Notes: generated from the sequence alone by a model not told the origin. Counted from the first letter of the stretch, positions 43,038 to 51,247 are shown. The stretch is DNA of 64,000 bases from Limnohabitans sp. 63ED37-2 (GCF_001412535.1 NZ_CP011774.1:2103501-2167500); one strand, 5' to 3'. Translations and numbers: made by a program.

Positions 43038-44821
43038 ACACCCCAGCCACACCCAACTCACCAAGCACGCCCATACCAATGCCCCCCCCGAAACGCGCCC
43101 ACGGTCGAAGCTTGGCGGACTTTGGAAACTTACACCCCGCAGAAAAAATCCTGCTCGAGAAATGCGCAATTGGAGCAGCGGCCACCATTGGCAATGGTGT
43201 TCCGGCTGATGGCTCTGACCGCTTCAAAATTGTACGAGCCAGCTTCCTTCGTTTTTTACTGTTGGGCGGCGATGAGCAAGCTCCAGTTCACGAACAAGGC
43301 GTTCAACTATTCGGAGCCTGGATTCAAGGCGAACTTAATCTGGAAAACTGCCATGTACCGCATCGCATGGCACTCTCTGAGTGCAAGTTTGATGAGCCGA
43401 TCATTGCCATAGATGCGCACATTGCGGGTCTTCTCTTTCTTTCCGGCAGTCATTTGCAGAAAGGGCTCAGTGCCGACCGGTTGAGATGTGATGGTGGAGT
43501 TTTTTTACGCAGAGGTTTCCGGTCCTCTGACACAGTCTGCGTGAGCGGTGCTCAAATTGGCGGCAACCTAGATTGTTCTGGCGGCCAGTTTGCGTCAGAA
43601 ACTGGCTATGCGTTATCGGCCGATGGTGCCGTTATCAAAGGCTATGTCTTTCTGCACAAGGGATTCAAAGCCACTGGCGAAGTCTGGCTCTTAGGCACTC
43701 AAATTGGCGGGAACCTGGAATGCTCTGGCGGGCAGTTTGAGCAAAAAGATGGTCATTCTCTCTGTTTTGATCGTTCCGTCATCAACGGCAATGTCCATCT
43801 GAACAAGCAATTCAGAGCCACTGGCACCGTCCGGCTTCTCGGCACCCAGATTGGCGGCAACCTGGATTGCTCAGGCGGACAGTTTTCAGCACATGGATTG
43901 ATAATCCAGTCCGCCACCATTCAAAGCAATTTGTTTTTGCGTGACATAGCTGACCCAGTAAGCATAGACGCCAACTCCGCTCGAATCGGCGTGCTGGAGG
44001 ATGCACCCACAGCGTGGGCCAAAGGCTCCATCTTGAATGGCTTGGTCTATAAATCCCTAGCTGGCATAGCCCACACCGATGCCGCGCATCGCATTGCGTG
44101 GCTAAAAAAGCAACGTCATGAAGACCTAGGCGAAGACAAAAAAAAACAGGGCTTTCGCCCCCAGCCATGGAAACAATTGCAAAAAGTTTTGTGCGAAATG
44201 GGGCACGAAGCAGACGCCCGATTGGTGGGTATTGCATTCGAAGACCAATTGCGCTTGGCCGACCGTATTGGGCAGATTACCGACATCAGCAAAGCCCAAA
44301 ACATCATCCCGATTGTGCGCCGCCAGTGCTTGCGCGGCTTGCATTGGCTGTTTGGCACATTGGCTGGTTACGGCTACCGCCCAATGCGATTGTTCATGAG
44401 CGTGGTAGTGGTATGGCTGTTTTGTGCTGCAGTCTATTGGTGCCTGTCTTTGCCGCCTTATAACGCCATTGGACCGACAGACCCAGTGGTGTACCAACAT
44501 GCCAAGTACGCAACTTGCACAGATAAAGAAAAGGGCAACTGGATGCTGTGCGAGGCACTGCCCGCCGAGTACAGCACCTTAAGCCCATTAGCGTATTCGC
44601 TCGACATCTTGCTGCCCTTGGTGGATTTGGGACAAGAGAAAAGCTGGGGGCCCTTGGTGCCCACGCCCGAGCGCCACTTTTGTGTCGAGTTATTCACGTT
44701 CAGTCCAGCGCATTGGGTCCGATTACTCAACTGGTTTGAAATTCTTTACGGCTGGGTGGCAAGTTTGCTGTTTGTGGCCATTGTCTCGGGCATGTCCCGG
44801 CGCAGTGAGATGGACAAATAA
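43034..44821 (+). CDS. Beta-helix repeat membrane protein coupled to the restriction gene
   Basis: A protein of 595 residues with no assigned function. After a Pro-rich N-terminus, residues 35-330 form a right-handed-helix-type repeat region. Three repeats of about 42 residues contain nearly identical GTQIGGNLDCSGGQF units, with related VFLRRGF / VFLHKGF / VHLNKQF units between them. A Lys-rich linker precedes two C-terminal hydrophobic helices (LFMSVVVVWLFCAAVYWCLS and ILYGWVASLLFVAIVSGM). Between the helices is an extracytoplasmic loop with LAYSLDILLPLVDLGQEKSW, a segment seen at the end of other pentapeptide-like membrane proteins. The ATGA overlap with the type IIL gene means coupled translation and suggests a joint defence role; that role is inferred. 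Confidence 0.8.
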   Translation: MNTPATPNSPSTPIPMPPPKRAHGRSLADFGNLHPAEKILLEKCAIGAAATIGNGVPADGSDRFKIVRASFLRFLLLGGDEQAPVHEQGVQLFGAWIQGELNLENCHVPHRMALSECKFDEPIIAIDAHIAGLLFLSGSHLQKGLSADRLRCDGGVFLRRGFRSSDTVCVSGAQIGGNLDCSGGQFASETGYALSADGAVIKGYVFLHKGFKATGEVWLLGTQIGGNLECSGGQFEQKDGHSLCFDRSVINGNVHLNKQFRATGTVRLLGTQIGGNLDCSGGQFSAHGLIIQSATIQSNLFLRDIADPVSIDANSARIGVLEDAPTAWAKGSILNGLVYKSLAGIAHTDAAHRIAWLKKQRHEDLGEDKKKQGFRPQPWKQLQKVLCEMGHEADARLVGIAFEDQLRLADRIGQITDISKAQNIIPIVRRQCLRGLHWLFGTLAGYGYRPMRLFMSVVVVWLFCAAVYWCLSLPPYNAIGPTDPVVYQHAKYATCTDKEKGNWMLCEALPAEYSTLSPLAYSLDILLPLVDLGQEKSWGPLVPTPERHFCVELFTFSPAHWVRLLNWFEILYGWVASLLFVAIVSGMSRRSEMDK

Positions 44822-45224
44822 GCAAGGCTTCCACGCACTTACCCCTGTTCTTGACCAACGCACTCGCGCTTAAGGTGAGCATTAGCTATGCCCTCACGGC
44901 TGTTGCAGCCTTCAAGGGTTACACACCTGATTCATGGAATTACACCACCAGCTACACCTCGAAAAAGCAAGCCGCTCGAGCCACATTGGAGGATTGTCGA
45001 ATCAATGCGCGGCAAAACAAGATCGGCCGTCTAGCCAATCAGGGCAAAGTTACCTCCCGCTCCGGGTCACCAGGTTCGGTGACGCGTCCTCATAGCTGCA
45101 TGCATGCGTCCTATATGTCTGCCAGTTCATGCGTCTCGGACGCCATCCATAATTAGTTGCGCTTCACGCATTTGGTGTTTATCTACGGGAATTTTCACGT
45201 TAACTATTTCATTAAGTACGGGCC
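44822..45224. other. 403-bp intergenic stretch, possible gene remnant
   Basis: No convincing gene. A frame at 44851-45156 (plus strand, 101 codons) contains YTPDSWNYTTSYTSKKQAAR followed by ATLEDCR, which faintly resembles the end of DUF4189-type secreted proteins. It then runs into sequence with no protein character and has no ribosome site, so it may be a decayed fragment. Base composition is more AT-rich at the right end, towards the PIN gene. Confidence 0.3.
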
Positions 45225-46238
45225 ATGTCACTTCCAAAAGCAGCATTTCTAGACACGAGCGTCTTTGCCGGACAGCAGTACAACTACAAGTCGGCGGCAC
45301 TCACATCATTCATCCCTGTCGCCCAAACGGCGCAGCTGAAAATTCTATTGCCGGACCCAACATTGAGAGAGATAAAAAGGCAGATTAAGGAAAGATCTGC
45401 AGATGCATTGAAGGCGCTAGATGATGCGCGACGCAAAGCACCTTTTCTCTCCAAATGGAAGCACTTTCCGCCCAAGCAAACATCTTTGGCGGAATGGGAG
45501 TTAGGACAAATTTCTCAAACCGAGTGGAGCCAATTTCTAAGTCAGTTTCAGGTGGAAAAGCTCGGCTATGACGGAGTTTCGATACCAAAAGTTATGACTT
45601 GGTATGACGCCGTAAGGGCACCATTTGGGGAAGGCAAAAAGAGAAAGGAGTTTCCCGATGCATTCGCCATCGAAATAGTCTCACTCTACGCAGAAAAACA
45701 CGGCATATGCGTTGCTGTAGTTTCTGAAGACGCAGACATCAAGAAAGCATGCGAGCACTATCCGTCGCTTCTCTATTTCCAATCTCTTGCGAAACTCACA
45801 GAACTATTGTTGGTTGGCGAGATGAAGCTTGTGGAACTGAGGGAAATTCTCTCTGGCAACTTGGAGTTGCTAGAAGAAGTAGTCAATGAGCAGATAAATG
45901 AATTCAGCACGTATATATACGACGATGACTATGAGGAAGACGAGCGATCCATTGGTAGCCCCCAGATAACGGATACAAGAATCGTTGGACTTGGAAACAA
46001 TGAATGCACGGTTCTTTTCAAGATTGAATTTGATTCGGAACACAAACTTAAATGGGAAAAAGTCATTGATCCGAGTGAAGGGTACACAGAGACTTACAGC
46101 GATTGGGTTTATCAGTCCAACACTGTGAATGGTACGGCGAAGCTCATCATTGACCCCATAGCGAAGACTGTAGCCTCGGTTGGCATGGTCGAAGTTGACG
46201 GCTCAGAGATTGAACTTCGTAGATTACCGAGAAGGTAA
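45225..46238 (+). CDS. Large PIN-domain protein (DUF4935-like), probable RNase
   Basis: A protein of 337 residues. The first half is a PIN fold: Asp10 in KAAFLDTSVFAGQQ, Glu in LPDPTLREIKRQIKE, Asp in KRKEFPDAFAIEIV and Asp in AVVSEDADIKKACEHYPSLL. The second half has an acidic stretch (YIYDDDYEEDERSIG) and a beta-rich region of unknown role. There is no antitoxin-sized partner. The gene is clearly more AT-rich than its neighbours and uses codons such as AGA and ATA, so recent transfer is likely. Possibly a stand-alone defence nuclease. Confidence 0.78.
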   Translation: MSLPKAAFLDTSVFAGQQYNYKSAALTSFIPVAQTAQLKILLPDPTLREIKRQIKERSADALKALDDARRKAPFLSKWKHFPPKQTSLAEWELGQISQTEWSQFLSQFQVEKLGYDGVSIPKVMTWYDAVRAPFGEGKKRKEFPDAFAIEIVSLYAEKHGICVAVVSEDADIKKACEHYPSLLYFQSLAKLTELLLVGEMKLVELREILSGNLELLEEVVNEQINEFSTYIYDDDYEEDERSIGSPQITDTRIVGLGNNECTVLFKIEFDSEHKLKWEKVIDPSEGYTETYSDWVYQSNTVNGTAKLIIDPIAKTVASVGMVEVDGSEIELRRLPRR

Positions 46239-46327
46239 TGAGCGTGAATGGCCGACCATTCAGTGCACACGCTATTGATTTTTTGCACGCGTTTTGACCA
46301 TACCTTTCCTTAATCACAATCTCGGAT

Positions 46328-46622
46328 TCAAGTCAGACTGTCCACTTCATCCGCAGTCCGATAGCCCCCCACCGCCTTCACATATGCCAACAACTCCCCA
46401 AAAAACGGATGTCTGCAAAGCGTTGACGAATCGCCCACCAGCAGCAGCTTGCGACGTGCGCGGGTCATGGCCACGTTCATGCGGCGGATGTCGGACAAGA
46501 AGCCGATCTCGCCTTGGGGGTTGCTGCGCGTCAAGGTGATGGCAATGATGTCGCACTCTTGGCCTTGAAACAAATCGACGGTGCCCACGCTGAGCCTGCG
46601 TTGCAGCAGCTGGTCATGCAGC
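46328..46622 (-). pseudogene. Helicase 3'-end fragment, copy A
   Basis: An isolated copy of the end of the helicase gene at 51803-53830. It encodes LHDQLLQRRLSVGTVDLFQG, then QGEIGFLSDIRRMNVAMTRA, and a tail ending GGYRTADEVDSLT. By eye there are about 15 differences in 228 aligned bases against the intact gene. Homology stops abruptly at about 46620, where the frame meets a stop. It is the longest and leftmost of four displaced copies, all in the same orientation. Confidence 0.9.
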
Positions 46623-46845
46623 CGTCAAAGGCTCCATGCGCACCACGGCACGATTGCGCACAGCACGGGCATGGCGTTAGACCGTTCGTTGAAGTACAGA
46701 CTTTGCAAGGCCGACAACGCAGACTGCATCCAAACCTTGGCTAGAGCCCAGGCCCCAGGTGCCGCGCTCTGCGGCGCTGTCAGCGCACTGCCCATGGGGC
46801 CAAGTCCCGCCGTCATGGTGTCAACGCCAACAAAAAGGAATTTGC

Positions 46846-48013
46846 ATGCAAGCGCGTCACACCCCACTCAAGCTGACCAGCGCCAGCCTGGAGGAACTTG
46901 TTGGGTTGCACGCCCGGCCCTGTCTGTCTCTGTACATGGGCACCCACCGCAGTCACCCCAATAACCAGCAAGACCCGGTCCGTTTTCGCCATCTGGTCGG
47001 CGCACTGAAGACATCCCTGCACCACCAAGCGCCCGATGCACTGCGCGCCCTCATCGCGCCATTTGAGGCCTTGGAAAACGACCACGCCTTTTGGGAGCAC
47101 ACGCTCAACGGGCTGGTGGTGATGGGGGCGACTGATTTTTTTCCGCATCTACGTGTTGCCCAGACCGGTGGCCGACTTGGCGGTGGTGGCCGACAGCTTT
47201 CACACCCAACCTTTGCGGCAATTTTTGCAATCGGTTGAGCGTTACCAAGTCTTGGCTTTGAGCTTGAACAAGGTGCAACTGTTCGAGGGCAACCGCGACA
47301 GCCTGGAGGCTTTGAGCTTGGCGTCAGAGGTCCCGCGCTCTTCAAGCGACACGAGCAGCGATCGCCAACAAACGGCGCACAGCTCGGTGTCATCGTACGG
47401 TGGCCTGGGCGCTGGCCATTCGGCCATGCACCACGGGCAAGGCGGCAAGAAAGACGGCATGGACAGCGAGGTGGAGCGCTTTTTCCGGGCGGTGGATCGG
47501 GCGGTGCAGGCGCACCACTCCGACGTTTCGGGCTTGCCCCTGATGCTGGCAGCTTTGCCTGAACACCACCACCTGTTTCAGGCCATCAGCCACAACCCGC
47601 GGCTGATGAAGCAAGGCCTGCACATCAACCCCGAAAGCCTGAGCCCCACCGAGTTGCAGCAACGCGCCTGGGCCGTGGCCGCCCCGGCACAACAGGCCCA
47701 GCAAAGCGCTTGGTGCGACGATTACACCGCAGCCAAAGCGAAGGGGCTGGGCAGCGACGACCTGGCCGATGTGGCGCATGCGGCGACAGCCGGGCGCGTG
47801 AGCACTTTGTTGATCGAAGCCGGTCGCCTGGTCGCCGGGCGCATCGATGGCACAACGGGCCGCATCGACTATTCCGAACTCGGCTACCCCAGGGTCGACG
47901 ATGTGTTGGACGACCTGGGCACTTTGGTTGAGAAATTAGGCGGCCAAGTGCATGTTCTGGCGGCCGAACGCATGCCCACAACCACGGGTGTTGCGGCGAG
48001 TTATCGCCACTGA
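46846..48013 (+). pseudogene. baeRF family 3 protein (eRF1-like), frameshifted
   Basis: Bacterial relative of archaeo-eukaryotic release factor 1, proposed in the family to act on ribosomes under stress. Part one starts MQARHTPLKLTSASLEELVG and has RPCLSLYMGTHRSHPNNQQD. Part two has VLPRPVADLAVVADSFHTQP, the loop SAMHHGQGGKKDGMDSEVER and C-terminal LGYPRVDDVLDDLGTLVEKL. The two parts are in different frames. Removing one T from the T7 run at 47136-47142 restores a single 388-residue protein reading DFFRIYVLPRPV across the joint. It may be a true frameshift, a slippage site, or a sequencing error. First cargo of the helicase-end array. Confidence 0.85.
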
Positions 48014-48034
48014 AGCCGCCACGCTCCATCCCTG

Positions 48035-48349
48035 TCATTCTTGGATGGGTTTTCCAATCAGTTCACGGGCCAGCTCAAACTCGGGTGCTTGTGCGTCATA
48101 GGCTTGGCGAACGGCGGGGTTGGCCAACAGTTGGGCTTTCACGTCTTTCAAGCTTTTCACGTCAACTCCTCCTTTGTCTGGCGAATCAATCGCATGGTGC
48201 TTTTGCTCATAGGCCTCAATCAAGCTTGAGAGCACATCCAGGCGTACACCTTCGGGTGAGTCAGACGATGGGTCTTGGTCCACAAGCGATGACACCACGC
48301 GCAATGCTGCGCGGTGATCTTTTTCTGTGCGGATGAGGGTGATTTCCAA
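48035..48349 (-). CDS. Chimeric antitoxin-like protein lacking a helix-turn-helix
   Basis: A protein of 104 residues. Residues 1-58 (TEKDHRAALRVVSSLVDQDP, then VLSSLIEAYEQKHHAIDSPD) match the N-terminus of HigA-type antitoxins. Residues 66-100 (SLKDVKAQLLANPAVRQAYD, then APEFELARELI) match the start of a different XRE antitoxin family. In both parents a DNA-binding HTH should follow, and it is missing from both parts. This looks like a fusion of two antitoxin ends. It may be non-functional or may still bind a toxin. Convergent with the baeRF gene. Confidence 0.7.
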   Translation of the reverse strand: MEITLIRTEKDHRAALRVVSSLVDQDPSSDSPEGVRLDVLSSLIEAYEQKHHAIDSPDKGGVDVKSLKDVKAQLLANPAVRQAYDAQAPEFELARELIGKPIQE

Positions 48350-48418
48350 GATGCTCTCCTTGCCGTTCAGGGCGGCATGTTAGTCCTGAATTGTGGCTGG
48401 TAACGTTCGGTTCTACCT

Positions 48419-48433
48419 GTGACGTTTTGTCAC
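48419..48433. promoter_or_regulatory. Inverted repeat upstream of the chimeric antitoxin
   Basis: GTGAC and GTCAC form a perfect 5-bp inverted repeat around GTTTT, 70 bp upstream of the antitoxin-like start at 48349. It could be a leftover antitoxin operator. No protein to bind it is obvious, because the adjacent gene has lost its HTH. Confidence 0.3.
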
Positions 48434-48495
48434 GAGTTGACACTGACGGCCCCTGACGGAAAACAGCGCACAAACGGTAACCAATTTAAGCCATC

Positions 48496-48660
48496 TCATG
48501 CGCCGTGCGGTAGCCCCACGCCCTTCACATAAGCCTACAACTCCCCAAAAAACGGATGCCTGCAAAGCGTGGACGAGTCGCCCACCAGCAGCAGCTTGCG
48601 CCGTGCACGGGTCATGCCCACGTTCATGCGGCGGGTGTCAGGCGGGAAGCTGACCTCGGC
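48496..48660 (-). pseudogene. Helicase 3'-end fragment, copy B
   Basis: It covers the last 50 or so codons of the helicase (FPPDTRRMNVGMTRARRKLL, then GDSSTLCRHPFFGEL). A one-base deletion near 48517 breaks the frame; without it the tail would read GYRTAHEMA and stop. It has the same orientation as copy A and the intact gene. The vapBC promoter begins six bases after its right edge. Confidence 0.85.
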
Positions 48661-48665
48661 TCACT

Positions 48666-48693
48666 TTGACTGAATGACTCATCTGGTGATAAA
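48666..48693 (+). promoter_or_regulatory. Probable vapBC promoter
   Basis: TTGACT (48666-48671) and GATAAA (48688-48693) are separated by 16 bp, and an AAGGAAGG ribosome site precedes the vapB ATG. The promoter starts directly at the edge of helicase fragment B, so the module carries its own promoter up to the junction. Confidence 0.5.
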
Positions 48694-48732
48694 GTAGGTA
48701 CGTTTTCATAGATACATTCCAAGGAAGGTGCC

Positions 48733-49074
48733 ATGCTCGCTACCGCCAAAGTTTTTACCAACGGCCACAGCCAGGCGATTCGCTTGCCCAAGGCATTTCG
48801 CGTGGATGTCGATGAAATGTGGATTGCCCGCAACGAAGTGACGGGAGAGATCACGCTCAAGCCCAAGGACACGGAGACATTGCGCCAGCGTCGGCTGGAT
48901 GCGCTGATGGCTGCCATTGCGGACAACCCATTGCCCAACGACTTTTTGTCGGATGCCAGTCGGAAAAACAAGCCACCCAAAAATCCGTTTGCGGACTGGG
49001 ATATGCCAACAGCCCCCAAAGCCTCCGCAAAAGCCTCTGCTAAAAGCGCCGCCAAAACCAAGGTCCGCAAGTGA
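48733..49074 (+). CDS. vapB: VapB-type antitoxin (AbrB/VagC fold)
   Basis: An antitoxin of 113 residues. The N-terminal swapped-hairpin DNA-binding domain is LATAKVFTNGHSQAIRLPKA with FRVDVDEMWI. The C-terminus is long, basic and Ala/Lys-rich (APKASAKASAKSAAKTKVRK), longer than most VapB proteins. Its stop overlaps vapC as ATGA. Confidence 0.93.
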   Translation: MLATAKVFTNGHSQAIRLPKAFRVDVDEMWIARNEVTGEITLKPKDTETLRQRRLDALMAAIADNPLPNDFLSDASRKNKPPKNPFADWDMPTAPKASAKASAKSAAKTKVRK

Positions 49075-49478
49075 TCAAGTTTTTGGTGGACACCAACATC
49101 TTGGGCTACTTTGCACGCAACAGCTCTGCAGCGCTGCAAACGCGCATGTTGGCGGCGCTCAAAAAGCAGGAGATCGCCATCTCCGCCATCACCCGCGCCG
49201 AAACTCGCTTTGGGCAGGCCCTGCTTCAACCCGAAGACAAACGCCGCCGAACCATTGATTTGCTGCTCAATGAGTTGCCCGTTTTGCCATGGACGCTGGA
49301 GGCCGCAGACCGCTATGGAGAAATTGCCGCCCACCTGCAACAAACCGGGCAACCCATTGGCGACATGGACACCCAAATCGCCGCGCACGCATTGGCGCTG
49401 GGCCTGCCCTTGGTGACCCACAACACACGGCACTTCAAGCGGGTGCCAGGTTTGAAAATTGAGGACTGGATGACGTGA
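49071..49478 (+). CDS. vapC: VapC-type PIN-domain RNase toxin
   Basis: A toxin of 135 residues; known VapC proteins cleave initiator tRNA or rRNA. Acidic residues: Asp in IKFLVDTNILGYFARN, Glu in ISAITRAETRFGQ, Asp in GQPIGDMDTQIAAHA and the final THNTRHFKRVPGL segment. Translationally coupled to vapB; its own stop also overlaps the next frame as ATGA. Confidence 0.95.
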   Translation: MIKFLVDTNILGYFARNSSAALQTRMLAALKKQEIAISAITRAETRFGQALLQPEDKRRRTIDLLLNELPVLPWTLEAADRYGEIAAHLQQTGQPIGDMDTQIAAHALALGLPLVTHNTRHFKRVPGLKIEDWMT

Positions 49479-49687
49479 AAAAGAAGATCGTTTACACGGA
49501 TGAGCCCATGGGCGATGTAGAGGTGGTCGCGGATTTTCTGCCGTCGCCTGCCGAGCTGGCGTTCAAGGAAGATGGTGTGAAAGTGACGCTGGCCTTGAGC
49601 AAGAGCAGCGTAGACGAATCGCAGCAAGATCAGGCCTCAATGGCCACCTCATTCGCCGTGCGAAAGCCCCCCACTCCCTTCACATAA
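49475..49687 (+). pseudogene. CopG-type antitoxin truncated at a helicase-fragment junction
   Basis: The first 47 or so residues (KKKIVYTDEPMGDVEVVADF, then LPSPAELAFKEDGVKVTLAL) match the N-terminus of CopG-like antitoxins, which normally continue into a ribbon-helix-helix. Here the similarity ends after LSKSSV. The remaining codons first read unrelated sequence and then run into helicase fragment C (FAVRKPPTPFT is that fragment read on the wrong strand). The cargo was therefore cut by the junction. No cognate BrnT-like toxin is adjacent. Confidence 0.75.
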
Positions 49688-49830
49688 GCCAACAACTCCC
49701 CAAAAAACGAATGCCTGCACAGCGTGGACGAATCGCCCACCAGCAGCTTGCGCCGTGCGCGGGTCATGCCCACGTTCATGCGGCGGATGTTGGACAGGAA
49801 GCCGATCTCAGCTTGGGTGTTTGTGCGTCT
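49650..49830 (-). pseudogene. Helicase 3'-end fragment, copy C
   Basis: It encodes IRRMNVGMTRARRKLLVGDS, then STLCRHSFFGELLAYVKGVG and a tail GGFRTANEV, close to the tail of copy A. One Leu codon is missing from the LLL run (three bases fewer). Same orientation as the other copies. On its left it replaces the end of a CopG antitoxin; on its right the Fic gene ends six bases later. Confidence 0.85.
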
Positions 49831-49836
49831 TGCGCC

Positions 49837-51024
49837 TCAAGTCCCACTGGCTTTTCCCAATTTGGCATCGTCCTCGGCCCAGCCTTCTATCGCAGGGTAA
49901 TACCGTGTCGAACGGCCGTCACCGTATCGGGTGAGCAGCCCAAGCCTTTCCAGATCGATGAGGTCTCGGGCTGCGGTGGGTGTGGTGGTTTGTGCAATCC
50001 GCTCGTGCTTGCGCGTGGTCATGCCGCCTTCGTAGCCTTTGGGGCCAGCATCCAGCAGCTTCTTCATGGTTTTTTGCTGTCGCTCATTGAGAGAGACCGA
50101 TGACATTTGAGCCTGAAACCGAATGCGTTGAATGGACGAATCGATGGTGCTATTGGCGAATTTGTTGGCCAGCGTAACTTGCGCCAGCATCCATTCGACC
50201 CATGCCGTCACGTCCATGCTTTTGGCGCGTTGTGCCCGCTCTAGCTCGAGGTAGTACTGGTCTTTGCACGACTCGATTTGTCGCGACAGCGTCACGATTC
50301 GCCCAGGCTGGCCCATGTCTTGGCCCAGTGCCAGTTGCAAGATGGCTCGGCCTAGGCGCCCGTTGCCATCGTCAAACGGGTGCAGCGTCTCGAACCACAG
50401 GTGCGCGACAGCGGCACGCACCAAGCCGTCCATGGGCTGCGGCCCGACTTTGGGCTGGGTTTGCTTGAACCAATTCAAAAAAGCGTCCATCTGCACGGCC
50501 AGACCTTCAGCGGGTGGCGCGGGGTAATGCACCTTGCTGTGGCCCACGGCCCCACTGACGATTTCCATGGGCACAGAACGCAGAGCGCCCACATCGATGC
50601 GCTGCATGCCCGAAAAACCCGTAGGGAAAAGCGCCCCGTGCCAACTGCACAGCCGCTCCAGCGTCAAGGGTGCGTCGGTGTTGAGGGTGGCGTCTTGCAA
50701 CACATCGATCAGTCCCTCGATGTTGCGCCTGCCTTCGCGCACGGGGGCCCCAGAGGTGTCGAGGCCCAAGCGCCGGGCCACGGAGGAGCGAACACTTTCA
50801 GGGTCCAGCTTTTCGCCTTCAATCGCAGAGGTGGTCAATGCCTCTTGCGTCAGCGAGTCGCGGATGTGGGGCTGAAGCGCTTCCAGGCCAATCGCCTCCG
50901 CTTTGCCAAGAAGAATTCCTTGGGATGTTCTTGCGGCCGCCAATGCCGCCTGGATTCGCTGCGCGTCGAACGCCAAAGCTGGCCACTCTGGTAGCTGCCA
51001 AATCCAACGTTGATATGATTTCAT
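49837..51024 (-). CDS. Fic-domain AMPylase with C-terminal winged helix
   Basis: A protein of 395 residues that transfers AMP (or another nucleotide part) to a target hydroxyl. The N-terminal inhibitory helix carries SAIEGE (66-71), the class II (S/T)xxxE(G/N) motif. The Fic motif HPFDDGNGRLGR is at 215-226 with catalytic His215. The C-terminal region from about residue 320 (SLNERQQKTMKKLLDAGPKG, then TTTPTAARDLIDLERLGLL) is a winged helix, suggesting autoregulation through the inverted repeat beside its start. It is the sole cargo between helicase fragments C and D. Confidence 0.94.
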   Translation of the reverse strand: MKSYQRWIWQLPEWPALAFDAQRIQAALAAARTSQGILLGKAEAIGLEALQPHIRDSLTQEALTTSAIEGEKLDPESVRSSVARRLGLDTSGAPVREGRRNIEGLIDVLQDATLNTDAPLTLERLCSWHGALFPTGFSGMQRIDVGALRSVPMEIVSGAVGHSKVHYPAPPAEGLAVQMDAFLNWFKQTQPKVGPQPMDGLVRAAVAHLWFETLHPFDDGNGRLGRAILQLALGQDMGQPGRIVTLSRQIESCKDQYYLELERAQRAKSMDVTAWVEWMLAQVTLANKFANSTIDSSIQRIRFQAQMSSVSLNERQQKTMKKLLDAGPKGYEGGMTTRKHERIAQTTTPTAARDLIDLERLGLLTRYGDGRSTRYYPAIEGWAEDDAKLGKASGT

Positions 51025-51029
51025 GGCTT

Positions 51030-51049
51030 AATCATATCAATATATGATT
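51030..51049. promoter_or_regulatory. Probable operator of the fic gene
   Basis: AATCATAT and ATATGATT form a perfect 8-bp inverted repeat with a four-base centre, five bases upstream of the fic start codon. A third ATATGATT lies at 51013-51020 inside the first codons. The Fic protein's own winged helix is the natural candidate to bind it. Confidence 0.6.
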
Positions 51050-51105
51050 TGAATGGAATGAAAATCGTATCGTGTGCGGTGTCAATATCCATTCAGTCTA
51101 CCTAA

Positions 51106-51247
51106 CTGCTGTTTGCGCCGTGCGCGGGTCATGCCCACGTTCATGCGGCGGATGTCGGACAGGAAGCCGATCTCGCCTTGGGGGTTGCTGCGCGTCAAGG
51201 TGATGGCAGAGATGCCTCGCTCTTGGCCCTGAAACGAATCGACGGTG
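51106..51247 (-). pseudogene. Helicase 3'-end fragment, copy D
   Basis: An internal piece of the helicase end encoding TVDSFQGQERGISAITLTRS, then NPQGEIGFLSDIRRMNVGMT and RARRK. It lacks the last 45 or so codons and stops at TVDSF on the other side, so it is trimmed at both ends. Same orientation. The BrnT promoter begins 18 bases after its right edge. Confidence 0.88.
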
